This document shows, piece after piece, positions 25,502-34,098 of a stretch of DNA of 64,000 bases. A model generated the notes under the pieces. The model was given only the letters and a program-made list of their open reading frames with translations. It was not told the origin of the DNA and did no database searches. Origin of the DNA: Halobacillus shinanisalinarum (GTDB lineage: Bacteria > Bacillota > Bacilli > Bacillales > Halobacillaceae). The DNA is taken from contig NZ_CP095074.1 in NCBI RefSeq assembly GCF_022919835.1, positions 1,302,001 to 1,366,000 of the forward strand, written 5' to 3'. Within the stretch, counting starts at the first letter, position 1; each line of letters begins with the position of its first letter. A program made the position numbers and the translations under genes.

Positions 25502-26872
25502 TTAGACGAACAAAGAACAAACAACTAGTAATATTAATGACATTAACCAAGCTAAAGTAGTCGGGACCGACCATGTTAAAATTTGCTCCTTTGTATCTCT
25601 GATCCCCAACATACGGGTCACTACCCAGAAAAAACTATCATTGAAATAGGAGAATAACAATGAACCTGTTGTAGCACCGATTGCGGCTAAAGGCATGTAC
25701 ACGCCGTCAACCCCTGACAAGATCGGGGCAGTTATAGATGCCGCAGTAATCATAGCAACTGTTCCACTTCCTTGAACCAATCTGACAAAACTTGAAACAA
25801 AGAAAGGCAGCAAAACAAGTGGTACGGAAAAACCAACGATTAATTCAGCTACATAATCACCGGAACCGCTTTCATTTAGCACATTACCTAATGCTCCACC
25901 TGCACCTGTCACGAGAAGGATAATACCCGCTGACTTGATGCCCTCTTCCATCCTGTCAATTGCATCTGTACGATTCAATTGGGATGTCAGCGTATAGATT
26001 GCGAAAATAAGGCCGATGCCTACAGCGATGACTGGATTACCCACGAATTGGATATAACCAAACACACCTTCACTCAATTCCAATGCGGTTACCACTGTAT
26101 TGGCAAAAATTAAAATGATGGGAATAAGGATTGGTGCCATGGATATAAATAATGAAGGCAAATTCTTGCTTTCTTGTTGTTCCACGAATTCTTCATAACT
26201 AGATGCTTGCTCCGGACGGATCCAACCTAAACCTGATTCATCAGGAATTTGGTGGATTTTCTTTCCAAGCCACTTCGCATACAGTACACCTACAATAATA
26301 AGAGGAACTGAAAATAATAGCCCCCATAGAATTACGACTCCTACACTTACTCCGAAAATTCCTGCGACACCTAGAGGTCCCGGAGTAGGTGGTACTAATG
26401 AGTGTGTAACGACAAGACCTATTGCTAATGCGACTCCTAATGTTAGGACCGAGCGTCCTGTTTTTCTAGAAATCGCTTTCACTAATGGTGCAAGAATAAC
26501 AAAGGCTGAGTCTACGTAGATGGGGATGGACACGACGTACCCTGTCAAAGCCATTGCCCAGTCTTCCCTTTTCTTACCTAGCATTTTTACGAAAGAATAG
26601 GCTAAACGTTCAGATGCACCCGCTACTTCCATCACACGTCCTAACATAACCCCAAATCCAATAACGATACCGATTGAGCCAAGAGTCCCTCCAAAACCTG
26701 ATGTAATGGCTTCCGCAACGGAAGGCGGGGTCATCCCCGCAATCAATCCGATGACAGAAGCAGAAATAATCAGAGCTATGAACGCATGAATCTTTGTTTT
26801 CATTACAAGGAACACTAATAACGCTACACCAATAACAAGTCCTAAAATAATTTGACCACCTGGTGCTTCCAT
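25502..26872 (-). CDS. GntP-family gluconate/sugar-acid:H+ symporter
   Basis: Protein of 456 residues with about 12 membrane helices and GntP-family sequence: GFGGTLGSIGIVIGFGVMLG, THSLVPPTPGPLGVAGI, and 'LVQGSGTVAMITAASITAPI'. The C-terminus 'SYFNDSFFWVVTRMLGIRDTKEQILTW' is typical of the family. It is the last gene of an operon with a DeoR regulator, a DUF1537 kinase and a PdxA-like dehydrogenase, so the likely cargo is a four-carbon acid sugar such as D-threonate or D-erythronate. The start follows GGGAGGGGAAGTAATC. Confidence 0.93.
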   Translation of the reverse strand: MEAPGGQIILGLVIGVALLVFLVMKTKIHAFIALIISASVIGLIAGMTPPSVAEAITSGFGGTLGSIGIVIGFGVMLGRVMEVAGASERLAYSFVKMLGKKREDWAMALTGYVVSIPIYVDSAFVILAPLVKAISRKTGRSVLTLGVALAIGLVVTHSLVPPTPGPLGVAGIFGVSVGVVILWGLLFSVPLIIVGVLYAKWLGKKIHQIPDESGLGWIRPEQASSYEEFVEQQESKNLPSLFISMAPILIPIILIFANTVVTALELSEGVFGYIQFVGNPVIAVGIGLIFAIYTLTSQLNRTDAIDRMEEGIKSAGIILLVTGAGGALGNVLNESGSGDYVAELIVGFSVPLVLLPFFVSSFVRLVQGSGTVAMITAASITAPILSGVDGVYMPLAAIGATTGSLLFSYFNDSFFWVVTRMLGIRDTKEQILTWSVPTTLAWLMSLILLVVCSLFV

Positions 26873-26901
26873 GATTACTTCCCCTCCCTCGAAAATTTTA
26901 T

Positions 26902-27903
26902 TTATTTGTTGAAATATGGAGTATATTTTGCAGCAGCTTTAATTGCTTCAACCATACTTACTGAGCTCGCAATTCCTTTACCTGCAATATCAAATGCCGT
27001 TCCATGATCGACTGAAGTTCTTAAGAATGGGAGTCCATTGGTAAGAGACACGGTACGTTCAAAATCTGCCATTTTTGCAGCAATGTGCCCTTGATCATGG
27101 TATAGGGACAGTACAGCATCATATTTTCCATGAAGTGCCTGGTGAAATACAGAGTCAGCCGGAACTGGACCTGTTACATCTACACCATCTTTTCGGGCAG
27201 CTTCGATACCTGGTACTAACTCATCTATTTCCTCTCTTCCAAATAGACCACCTTCACCTGAATGAGGATTTAACCCCGCAAGTGCTAATGTAGGATTTTC
27301 AATTCCTAATAGCTCCAACGCACCTTTACAGCGGTTAAGGTAAGTGTGTACTCTTTCTTTTGTCATTTGCCCGATAGCATTTTTCAACGATAAATGACGA
27401 GTCAAAAAGAATATTCTTAGGTCATTCACTTCAAACATTGTCATAGGATCTTCTGAATTAGTGAACGCTGAAAGCATCGCTGTATGATCGATGTGAGGCA
27501 CTTTTCCTGCTTGAAGGGACTCCTTGTTGATCGGCGGTGTACAGATCGATCCCGCCTCCCCCTCCTGTACCATTTGGATTGCCTTCTGAATGTACTCATA
27601 AGAGGCTTGTCCACACATTCCGGAGACAACACCCATTTCGTATTTCTCAATGTCAATATTATCGAGATTGATCAAGTCGATTGTGCCGAATTGATACTTA
27701 CCTTGGGAGGATTCATTAACTACATTCACTTGCAAGTGCACGTCAACTGCATCCATGATTTTCTCTAGTACGTCACGATCTCCGACAACGATAGGTTTAC
27801 AGATTTCATAAATTTCTTTTTCTGCTAGTGACTTTATGACAATTTCAGGTCCTATTCCCGCTGGGTCTCCGATTGGTATTACGATAATTGATTTGTTTTC
27901 CAT
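26902..27903 (-). CDS. pdxA2: PdxA2-type 4-phospho-D-threonate/erythronate 3-dehydrogenase
   Basis: Protein of 333 residues of the PdxA family. Metal and substrate motifs are visible: IGDPAGIGPEI at the N-terminus, HTAMLSAF, LNPHSGEGGLFG, 'YDAVLSLYHDQGHIAAKM' and RTSVDHGTAFDIAGKG. Classical PdxA works on 4-phosphohydroxy-L-threonine in vitamin B6 synthesis. The location between a DUF1537 kinase and a GntP permease instead matches the published D-threonate/D-erythronate catabolic pathway, in which PdxA2 oxidises and decarboxylates the 4-phosphate to dihydroxyacetone phosphate. Which four-carbon acid is used is not decidable here. It is 17 bases after the kinase. Confidence 0.88.
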   Translation of the reverse strand: MENKSIIVIPIGDPAGIGPEIVIKSLAEKEIYEICKPIVVGDRDVLEKIMDAVDVHLQVNVVNESSQGKYQFGTIDLINLDNIDIEKYEMGVVSGMCGQASYEYIQKAIQMVQEGEAGSICTPPINKESLQAGKVPHIDHTAMLSAFTNSEDPMTMFEVNDLRIFFLTRHLSLKNAIGQMTKERVHTYLNRCKGALELLGIENPTLALAGLNPHSGEGGLFGREEIDELVPGIEAARKDGVDVTGPVPADSVFHQALHGKYDAVLSLYHDQGHIAAKMADFERTVSLTNGLPFLRTSVDHGTAFDIAGKGIASSVSMVEAIKAAAKYTPYFNK

Positions 27904-27920
27904 ATAAATCTTCCTCTCTA

Positions 27921-29204
27921 TTAATGAGTTACTGAAACCAAATAGTTCATACAGGTGCTGAGCGTTTTCTTGTCTCCAATCATTCCCCCTTTAGTAATGA
28001 CATTCATACCATCTAAATACCCACCTATGAATTTTCCGTAAGCAGCTAAGGGAATAACCTCATCCGCAAGTTCAATTCCTTGTGCTCTCGTGATCGAACA
28101 TACAGATGCCGTAACATCACCACCACTCAAATAACACCCCGCAAAGTCTTCTTTATTCTCTTCCAAAACTCTTCTGCTGATGGAAGCCAGTCCGTCGGTA
28201 ATTCTCTTAGCTAATCCTTCTTCCGTCGTATTCTCGGCTTCAGCAATTTCTGCTAGATCAAGATGCTTCTGCCCCGGGTGATAGGTGGTGACTAAGAGGA
28301 TTTTGGACTGACCGGTTTGCTCTTCCGCTTCTACAATGACACGATCAACCTCTTTCTGCCATTTGTCCGTAAAGCTAGCGAGATTCTGAGGTTTGGCATA
28401 AATCGGTTTGACTTTCCATTTATTAATGAAATAATCCAATTGTTGTCCTGTTTGTGAAGTGACACTTCCGACTGTAACCAAGTACTTTTTATCCTTTTTC
28501 ACACCACCCAAATACTTACTTGAGTAAACTGCAGTAAAAGGCCCGGGGTCAACAGTTACAACTGGGAATGAGCATTCTTTAACTACATTTGCAATCATTT
28601 CAATATGTTCGTCAGTTACGGCATCTATACAAATAACCTTGGATGCCGCCCCTAAGTTTTTTAGAGATTTTGCCAAGGATTCATGTCCTTCCATTACAAT
28701 ATCAAGACCAACAGAACTAATAGAGAGATTGGTTTGATTTTGGATCACTTCTTTTACCTTAGAAGTTTTGATCGGACTGACAGGGTCCTTAGCTACATCC
28801 GTTTCCTGTAGAGGAACGTCATCGACTAACAAATATCCCCCCACAGTACTTCTTCCGGATTCAGGAAAAGAAGACACCACAATTGCTACTGAATTTTCAC
28901 CAGAAAAATGGAGCATCTCCTCTATTTCAGCTCCGACGTTTCCTCTTAATGTACTATCAATCCTCTTACTGTAAACAATAGCCCTTCCATTACTTTCACT
29001 GGCTTCAAGGGCACTTTTCACACGGGAGCGTGCTTGCTCTTCTGACACATATCTGCTATCTGTATCCAAACAAAGCGCATCATAACCACTCTCGGGTACA
29101 GGAAGTCCATGTACAACGGTCGCAGTCTTTAATCCTTTTTTTGATAGTTTGACACCGGTTGCATTCGCACCAGTTAAGTCATCACACACAACAACTACAT
29201 CCAT
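27921..29204 (-). CDS. Four-carbon acid sugar kinase (DUF1537/SBD fold, DtnK-like)
   Basis: Protein of 427 residues with both domains of the DUF1537 kinase family. The N-terminal sugar-binding domain starts VVVCDDLTGANATGVKL and continues through 'ALCLDTDSRYVSEEQARSRV' and 'YSKRIDSTLRGNVGAEIEEM'. The C-terminal nucleotide-binding domain ends with CYLSGGDVTASVCS and 'GKFIGGYLDGMNVITKGGMIGD'. The family phosphorylates D-threonate, D-erythronate and related acids at C4. A GTG at 29213 opens the frame but is fused to the sequence GGGAGGTG; the ATG at 29204, 8 bases after GGAGG, is the better start. It follows the DeoR gene by 13 bases. Confidence 0.9.
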   Translation of the reverse strand: MDVVVVCDDLTGANATGVKLSKKGLKTATVVHGLPVPESGYDALCLDTDSRYVSEEQARSRVKSALEASESNGRAIVYSKRIDSTLRGNVGAEIEEMLHFSGENSVAIVVSSFPESGRSTVGGYLLVDDVPLQETDVAKDPVSPIKTSKVKEVIQNQTNLSISSVGLDIVMEGHESLAKSLKNLGAASKVICIDAVTDEHIEMIANVVKECSFPVVTVDPGPFTAVYSSKYLGGVKKDKKYLVTVGSVTSQTGQQLDYFINKWKVKPIYAKPQNLASFTDKWQKEVDRVIVEAEEQTGQSKILLVTTYHPGQKHLDLAEIAEAENTTEEGLAKRITDGLASISRRVLEENKEDFAGCYLSGGDVTASVCSITRAQGIELADEVIPLAAYGKFIGGYLDGMNVITKGGMIGDKKTLSTCMNYLVSVTH

Positions 29205-29217
29205 TCTGTTCACCTCC

Positions 29218-29967
29218 CTAATAAAGATTTGTCTCTTGTTCTAATTTCTTTCGATCATGTTCTTCGAGTTGGTTATCTGTAATAATTCCGTTAATTGTAT
29301 TCAAGTGGCACACGTGGGCGAAAGCTCGTCGATTGAATTTACTGTGGTCTGCTACTACCCATTTCATCGTAGCGCTTTCCAACATAAGTTTTTTAATGAA
29401 AGCCTTTTCCATAGAAGGTGCGGATATACCCCCATTCAAATCGATAGCATTAGCTCCTAAAAACACCACATCTACTCTGATTTGATTTAATAGCGCTTGT
29501 ACGTGGGTCCCCATAAACGCTCCAATATCTTTTTGAAGTTCACCGCCTGTGGAAATCACTTCAGAGTCTGAGTACAGCAATTCCATAGATATCTTGGCGT
29601 CATTCGTTACGATAAGCAAATCACCGCGTGTCTTGATTAATTTTGCGATTTCAAGATTCGTTGTTCCAGAATCTAACAAAACCTTTGCATTCTCGGGAAT
29701 CATTTCAGCTGCTTTTTTTGCGATGAATTCTTTTTCGCCCTTATAGCTCGAAAGTTTAGTTTGATAAGGGATTTCCTGAGCCATTCTTTCAGGAAGTATG
29801 GCTCCACCGTGAGAGCGCACAAGCTTTCCCTCTTTTTCCAGGGAGGCCAGGTCACGCCTTATGGTCATACTGGACACTCCCAAGTCTGATGCAATTTGTT
29901 CAATATGAACTGTTCCTTGCGCTCCGAGCTTATTCATAATATGTTGACGTCTTTCTAATTGCAGCAT
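29218..29967 (-). CDS. DeoR/GlpR-family regulator of the acid-sugar operon
   Basis: Protein of about 249 residues with the DeoR N-terminal winged helix 'VHIEQIASDLGVSSMTIRRDLASLEKEGKLVRSHGGAI' and a C-terminal DeoRC sugar-phosphate sensor domain (LLDSGTTNLEIAKLI, VFLGANAIDLNGGIS, VVADHSKFNRRAF). GTG at 29976 opens the frame, but AAGGGTG there serves as ribosome site for the ATG at 29967, which gives the normal DeoR N-terminus (LERRQHIMNKL). As first gene of the operon it is probably autoregulated through the TGTT repeats that overlap its start. The inducer is likely the phosphorylated substrate. Confidence 0.92.
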   Translation of the reverse strand: MLQLERRQHIMNKLGAQGTVHIEQIASDLGVSSMTIRRDLASLEKEGKLVRSHGGAILPERMAQEIPYQTKLSSYKGEKEFIAKKAAEMIPENAKVLLDSGTTNLEIAKLIKTRGDLLIVTNDAKISMELLYSDSEVISTGGELQKDIGAFMGTHVQALLNQIRVDVVFLGANAIDLNGGISAPSMEKAFIKKLMLESATMKWVVADHSKFNRRAFAHVCHLNTINGIITDNQLEEHDRKKLEQETNLY

Positions 29968-29969
29968 AT

Positions 29970-30003
29970 TGTTCACCCTTGTTATTTTATGTTCGATTTT
30001 GTT
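29970..30003. promoter_or_regulatory. Four TGTT repeats at exact 10-bp spacing (candidate DeoR operator)
   Basis: TGTT occurs at 29970, 29980, 29990 and 30000, one per helical turn, immediately upstream of the DeoR start. DeoR-family repressors often bind phased direct repeats. A second group lies at 30053-30078. Confidence 0.55.
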
Positions 30004-30052
30004 ATATCATAATACTACAATCACAATTAGTCAATAAGTTATTGATAATCAA

Positions 30053-30078
30053 TGTTCACTTTTGTTTAATAATTTGTT
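30053..30078. promoter_or_regulatory. Second TGTT cluster upstream of the deoR-like gene
   Basis: TGTTCACTTT at 30053 repeats the TGTTCACCCT found at 29970, followed by TGTT at 30063 and 30075 (10- and 12-bp steps). About 80 bases from the first cluster, it could allow DNA looping. AT-rich DNA makes chance hits easier, so confidence is moderate. Confidence 0.4.
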
Positions 30079-30095
30079 TTTTTGTGATTATAATA

Positions 30096-30127
30096 GAAAA
30101 AACCGCAGATGTAGGTGCATCTACGGT
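30096..30127 (-). terminator. Rho-independent terminator, minus strand
   Basis: Arms ACCGCAGATG and CATCTACGGT (one mismatch), loop of six bases, followed on the minus strand by TTTTTTCTATTATAAT. It would stop transcripts coming from the AbgT transporter gene at 30589 before they enter the deoR promoter. Confidence 0.7.
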
Positions 30128-30588
30128 CAGATCACAAAATTGTTTATTAGCAGGGATTAAATAAACACAATCACTGGCAGTTTGACCCAAACCTTGTCTA
30201 TGTGACAACGATAGATTATGTTCAGGTTCGGAATCGGAAAGTATAATAAAGTTAATTCGATACGGTGCACAGTCCTATGAAAATCAATTTTTACGCAAAT
30301 TCCACAATACTCATTTCTTTCTAAAAAGGCTGTGGAGATTCTTTACCATAACGCCAACTTCCTAGTTGTACCATCCATAGCCTCCTTCGTATCCAGGCAT
30401 CCTATGTTTTGAATCTCGTTCTTACATTCCCATGACGTAAATAATTACCCCCACTCTCTAAGAAAGGAGTTCAAGCTATGGGTTTCGACCGAGGGTTCGT
30501 ACCCACATGGCTGCCTCCGCCTTCTTTGCAAGGAGCCGTCCGCCATTCAAATGTAACAAATACATAAAAAGGCAGTTTTAACTGTGCA
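30128..30588. other. Intergenic region downstream of the AbgT gene
   Basis: About 460 bases with no supported gene. A GC-richer stretch around 30470-30545 contains GGGTTTCGACCGAGGGTTCGTACCC-like short repeats that superficially resemble a tRNA T-arm, but no cloverleaf can be drawn. It is possibly the long 3' untranslated part of the transporter transcript, ending at the 30096 terminator. Confidence 0.35.
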
Positions 30589-32103
30589 CTATAAATACAC
30601 TTCAACACCAGGACCAAACGGAATGCCTAAGAATACGAAAGCTAATAATAAGACAATCCATACTAACAAGAAAGTCACACTATACGGAAGCATAAGAGCA
30701 ATCAGTGTACCTAAGCCCGCCTTTTTGTCATATTCCCTCATGAATGCTAACACGATAATAATATATGGGTTCATCGGAGTAATAATATTTGTTGATGAGT
30801 CTGCAATACGATAAGCGGTCTGGATAAATGCTGGATGATAACCAAGGAAATAGAACATTTTCAAGAAAATCGGTGCTTCTAATGCCCATTGTGCTGATCC
30901 GCTAAATACCAGTAAATTGAGTAGAGCTGTTAGGAACACGAAACCTATGACGACTACTATCCCCGTCACACCTACCGACTCCAGGAACTCGGCTCCACTT
31001 ACAGCTAGCCATGATCCGATATTTGTCCATTCGAAATATGCGATAAACTGGGCGGCTGCAAAGATGAGAACGATAAATCCGGACATGTCCTTCATCGCTT
31101 CCCCCATAAATTTAGCAATGGAGCGGGTGGATTCAATTTTCTTCACCGTTACACCATATGCTACGGCAGCGGTAATAAAGAAAAGCATAATGATTGGGAC
31201 AATTCCATCAAGAAATGGTGATGGAACAAGTCCTCCCTGTTCGTTCCTAAGTGCCGAGTTCGGCAAAGTTATAGCAAGTACGAGCAAGCCAATATAGACT
31301 ATGCTGGCTATAGCTGCATTACGTAACCCTTTTCTTTCGACTTGAGTGGTATCTTCAAATTCTTTCTGTACATTTCCTTGATAGACACCAAGACGTGGTT
31401 CAACAACTTTTTCTGTAATCACTGCCCCTGTCACGGATAGAACAACAACTGATGCAATCATAAAATACCAGTTATCTACCGGGGTAACGGTAACTGCTGT
31501 ATCAAGTGTTTGCATAACTTCGGAAGATATTCCGGATAGAACTGCATCCGTGTTGGTAACGAGGATGTTTGCCGTAAAACCAGACCCTACCCCAGCAAAT
31601 CCGGCTGCTAGCCCTGCTAATGGATGTCGCCTTACGTTGTAGAAAACCATTGCCGCTAATGGAGGAACAATAACAAACGCAGCATCTGCAGCAAGGTTTC
31701 CTAAGATGCCTGTGAAAATGACTGCATAGGTAATGAGCGATTTTGGTGCTTTTAAAATCGTATTTTTAATAAATGTTTCAATTAAGCCAACTTTATCTGC
31801 CAAACCAATCCCGAGCATCATTGCTAACACAATGCCGAGTGGTTTAAATCCAACAAAATTATCTAGCATGGAGGTCAACATGTACTGAAGACCCTCACCA
31901 GAAATTAAGTTTTTTATGGCCGTTTCTTCTTCTTTACCTGGAAGGGTAAAAGTGACATCAAATAAGGAAATAATCCATGATAAAATAATAACGCCGACTG
32001 CCAAATAAACAAAAAGTATAAAAGGGTCGGGTAATTTATTGCCAACCCGTTCAATTCCATTTAAGAGCTTGGATAATTTAGTGTTACCCTCTTGTTTGTT
32101 CAT
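30589..32103 (-). CDS. AbgT-family transporter (p-aminobenzoyl-glutamate transporter-like)
   Basis: Protein of 504 residues with about 12 membrane segments. Family features include 'LNGIERVGNKLPDPFILFVYLAVGVIILSW' at the N-terminus, 'GFAGVGSGFTANILVTNTDAVLSGIS', FAAAQFIAYFEWTNIGSWLA, and the C-terminal 'RIADSSTNIITPMNPYIIIVLAF'. AbgT proteins import p-aminobenzoyl-glutamate or export drugs such as sulfonamides in a cation-coupled way. An M20 amidohydrolase of AbgB type lies 2.4 kb away but in a different transcription unit. The start follows GAGAGGTGAACTAA. Substrate is not known. Confidence 0.92.
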   Translation of the reverse strand: MNKQEGNTKLSKLLNGIERVGNKLPDPFILFVYLAVGVIILSWIISLFDVTFTLPGKEEETAIKNLISGEGLQYMLTSMLDNFVGFKPLGIVLAMMLGIGLADKVGLIETFIKNTILKAPKSLITYAVIFTGILGNLAADAAFVIVPPLAAMVFYNVRRHPLAGLAAGFAGVGSGFTANILVTNTDAVLSGISSEVMQTLDTAVTVTPVDNWYFMIASVVVLSVTGAVITEKVVEPRLGVYQGNVQKEFEDTTQVERKGLRNAAIASIVYIGLLVLAITLPNSALRNEQGGLVPSPFLDGIVPIIMLFFITAAVAYGVTVKKIESTRSIAKFMGEAMKDMSGFIVLIFAAAQFIAYFEWTNIGSWLAVSGAEFLESVGVTGIVVVIGFVFLTALLNLLVFSGSAQWALEAPIFLKMFYFLGYHPAFIQTAYRIADSSTNIITPMNPYIIIVLAFMREYDKKAGLGTLIALMLPYSVTFLLVWIVLLLAFVFLGIPFGPGVEVYL

Positions 32104-32449
32104 TTAGTTCACCTCTCAGCTGTTGTTTTTCTATGTCAACTAGTACAATTAGTATGTGCGTTTCATCACTGCATAAAGCATACTTGTTTGAACTGCTAAA
32201 TATTATACACGACGTGTAATACCAAGTATAATAGTACGATTTAAAGGGGAAAACCTTATTAGGACATGGAGGCAAACTTTACCTTTATTAAAAATAGCTA
32301 TTCTATGGATGACATGACCATGTTTATGGACCCGCGGAAATGAACTTCTACCCAGAAACATTCATGGTCTTCCCCCTTAATATAAAAATGGTTTCTACTC
32401 TTTTTTCTTGTTATAATAGATTGAGTTAAGCAGGGGAGGAGGAAACATA
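32104..32449. promoter_or_regulatory. Upstream region of the AbgT gene with operator-like dyad
   Basis: TACACG-A-CGTGTA at 32206-32218 is a perfect 6-bp dyad about 105 bases upstream of the transporter start; the flanks extend it imperfectly to TTATACACG/CGTGTAATA. The remainder up to the coiled-coil gene at 32450 holds no supported gene. Confidence 0.4.
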
Positions 32450-32830
32450 GTGGAAAAGGAAATTTTACAAGCCATCAAAGAGCTTCACAAAGAAGTAAAG
32501 TCAAATCAAGGAACAGCAGAAAAATTTCAAGAAGAAATGACAGGATTTAAGAAAGATATGTTGAGCTTTAAAGAAGAAATGACAGGCTTTAAAAAGGATA
32601 TGTTGAGCTTTAAAGAAGAAATGTCAAGTTTTAAGAAGGATATGTTGAGCTTTAAAGAGGAAATGACAAGCTATAAAGAAGATTCGATGGGCTTTCAGGA
32701 AGAAATGAGAAGTTTTCGAAAAGAAACAAATGAACGTTTTGAAAACATGGAAGAACATGTTGAATTTCTTTCACACAAAACGCGGGAGAATGAACAAGAA
32801 ATATTCACTTTGAAAAAGAAGGTAAAATAA
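32450..32830 (+). CDS. Coiled-coil protein with 14-residue internal repeats
   Basis: Protein of 126 residues that starts at GTG after AGGGGAGGAGGAAACATA. Almost the whole chain is one predicted coiled coil: a 14-residue unit FKKDMLSFKEEMTG is repeated three times nearly perfectly and two to three times degenerately (residues about 28-97), then a helical C-terminal end 'NERFENMEEHVEFLSHKTRENEQEIFTLKKKVK'. No signal peptide or membrane helix is present, so it is cytoplasmic. Fourteen residues equals two heptads, so copy number could vary without breaking the coil. No function is recognised. Confidence 0.7.
   Translation: MEKEILQAIKELHKEVKSNQGTAEKFQEEMTGFKKDMLSFKEEMTGFKKDMLSFKEEMSSFKKDMLSFKEEMTSYKEDSMGFQEEMRSFRKETNERFENMEEHVEFLSHKTRENEQEIFTLKKKVK
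32531..32698. repeat. 42-bp tandem repeats inside the coiled-coil gene
   Basis: Units start at 32531, 32573, 32615 and 32657; the first three differ at only a few positions (GAAGAAATGACAGG...GAGCTTTAAA), the fourth has diverged. The near identity at the DNA level implies recent duplication or ongoing copy-number change. Confidence 0.85.
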
Positions 32831-32980
32831 TTAAAACATTCTCATCGTCGTGAATACGATCCCAATCACAAAAAAGCTAAAGCTCACGACTTTTCCTTCC
32901 TCGAACGATACACTAAGTTGCCCCCCATTTTTTATTCTCAACACATCTTTTAATTCATCACTCTTAAATTTGGGCTGGAA
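32831..32980 (-). pseudogene. Possible remnant of an unrecognised gene
   Basis: A 49-codon open frame ends at TAA 32831-32833 and reads FQPKFKSDELKDVLRIKN, GGQLSVSFEEGKVVSFSFF and VIGIVFTTMRMF. Composition looks like real protein (charged region, then a hydrophobic tail), but no start codon with a ribosome site is present and a stop lies directly upstream. It ends one base after the coiled-coil gene, head to head. It could be the 3' end of a broken gene, or chance. Confidence 0.25.
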
Positions 32981-33163
32981 CTATCTTGGATGATATCCTC
33001 TTATATTTAGTTCTTACAAATAGGAAAATGCTTATTCTTCATATTTCGAGCAAGTCACAGTAAAGAGGAGAATTTATTATAAAAATCAACTTCACAAAAA
33101 AAACAATATCACCATTTAATAGAGCTACTCCATTTAGGGGAATGGACGGTAAATTCTTCTAAA

Positions 33164-33514
33164 GTGGAAGATGATAGAAACGAAGATTACGAGGCCTTGT
33201 TCCAATATGTATTATCTTTTGCTAAAAAATTCGGTTATGATGATGTGATCATCTATGATAAACAGTTGGATGGATATTTCCCATCATTGGAATTTGAAGA
33301 ACGATTACATGTTGTCATTGAAGAAAATGATAACGAAGTATTTTGGGATCAACTCGGTCAGCGCCTGGCAAAAAGAGATCTGGAAAAGGAAAGAGCTGTC
33401 ATTCAGGACCAGGATGAATATTTTCGGAGATTATATGAGTTAGAAGGAAAATATGAAGAAGAATTCATTTCAAACGGCATAAAAAACATCGACATCCAAT
33501 CCTATAACTCCTAA
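33164..33514 (+). CDS. Small acidic protein of unknown function, N-terminus probably frameshifted
   Basis: The frame with GTG at 33164 encodes 116 residues (EDYEALFQYVLSFAKKFGYD, DVIIYDKQLDGYFPSLEF), but that GTG has no ribosome site. The same frame stays open upstream to 33083 and reads QKKQYHHLIELLHLGEWTVN, which looks like genuine coding. Upstream again, GAGGAG (33065-33070) precedes a frame reading KINFTK. The two join if the A8 run at 33096-33103 is one base too long, giving KINFTKKQYHHLIELL. The intact protein would have about 144 residues and would begin near 33076-33079 at ATT or ATA, an unusual start. Function unknown; it may be co-transcribed with the HEAT-like gene 32 bases downstream. 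Confidence 0.6.
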   Translation: MEDDRNEDYEALFQYVLSFAKKFGYDDVIIYDKQLDGYFPSLEFEERLHVVIEENDNEVFWDQLGQRLAKRDLEKERAVIQDQDEYFRRLYELEGKYEEEFISNGIKNIDIQSYNS

Positions 33515-33546
33515 GATTAATCATCCTCTAAAAGAGGTGAATTCAA

Positions 33547-34098
33547 ATGGACGAGAACACCCAAATGTATTTTGAAAATCTAAATTCGGAAGACAAGAAC
33601 ATTCAATACGATGCTTATACCAATATTATGGAAGCTACCAATGAACAAGTAGATTGGGCTTATGACGTATGGGATCAGCTCAAAGAAGACCTGACTCACC
33701 CCGATCATCATCGGCGTTCAAGGGCTGCCCAATTCCTAGCCAGCTTATCCAAAAGTGATCCTTCCAGGATAATACTGGAAGATTTTCCGGCTGTATGGGA
33801 AGTGACGAAAGACCCTAAGTTTGTTACTGCAAGACACAGCTTGCAAGCCATTTGGAAAGTAGGTTTGGCTGGTCCTAAACAAAAGAAGATGGTGGTCGAT
33901 CATCTTGTAGACCGTTTTCGAAACTGTGAGGATGAAAAGAATTATACCCTGATTCGAAGTGACATTATTCAAGGTTTGCGACACTTATATGATGAAGTGG
34001 AAGATGATGAAATTGAACAAAAAGCAATGGAGTTAGTGGATACAGTAGAAGATAGCAAGTATCGGAAGAAATACTTGGGTAAGTGGAGGAAGAAGTGA
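33547..34098 (+). CDS. HEAT-repeat-like helical protein
   Basis: Protein of 183 residues built almost entirely of helices with the amphipathic pattern of HEAT/ARM repeats: 'EQVDWAYDVWDQLKEDLTHPDHHRRSRAAQFLASLSKSDPSRI', 'TARHSLQAIWKVGLAGPKQKKMVVDHLVDRF', 'YTLIRSDIIQGLRHLYDEVEDDEIEQKAMELVDTVED'. No catalytic motif, signal peptide or membrane helix is seen. Such proteins usually mediate protein-protein contacts. The start follows AAAAGAGGTGAATTCAA. It is preceded by the small acidic protein gene on the same strand. Specific function is unknown. Confidence 0.75.
   Translation: MDENTQMYFENLNSEDKNIQYDAYTNIMEATNEQVDWAYDVWDQLKEDLTHPDHHRRSRAAQFLASLSKSDPSRIILEDFPAVWEVTKDPKFVTARHSLQAIWKVGLAGPKQKKMVVDHLVDRFRNCEDEKNYTLIRSDIIQGLRHLYDEVEDDEIEQKAMELVDTVEDSKYRKKYLGKWRKK

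Noticed and set aside
30470..30545. tRNA-like T-arm (GGGTTCGTACCC)
   Set aside because: No acceptor, D or anticodon stems can be paired around it.
32084..32275. 63-codon minus-strand frame upstream of the AbgT gene
   Set aside because: Overlaps the transporter start and the operator-like dyad; no ribosome site.
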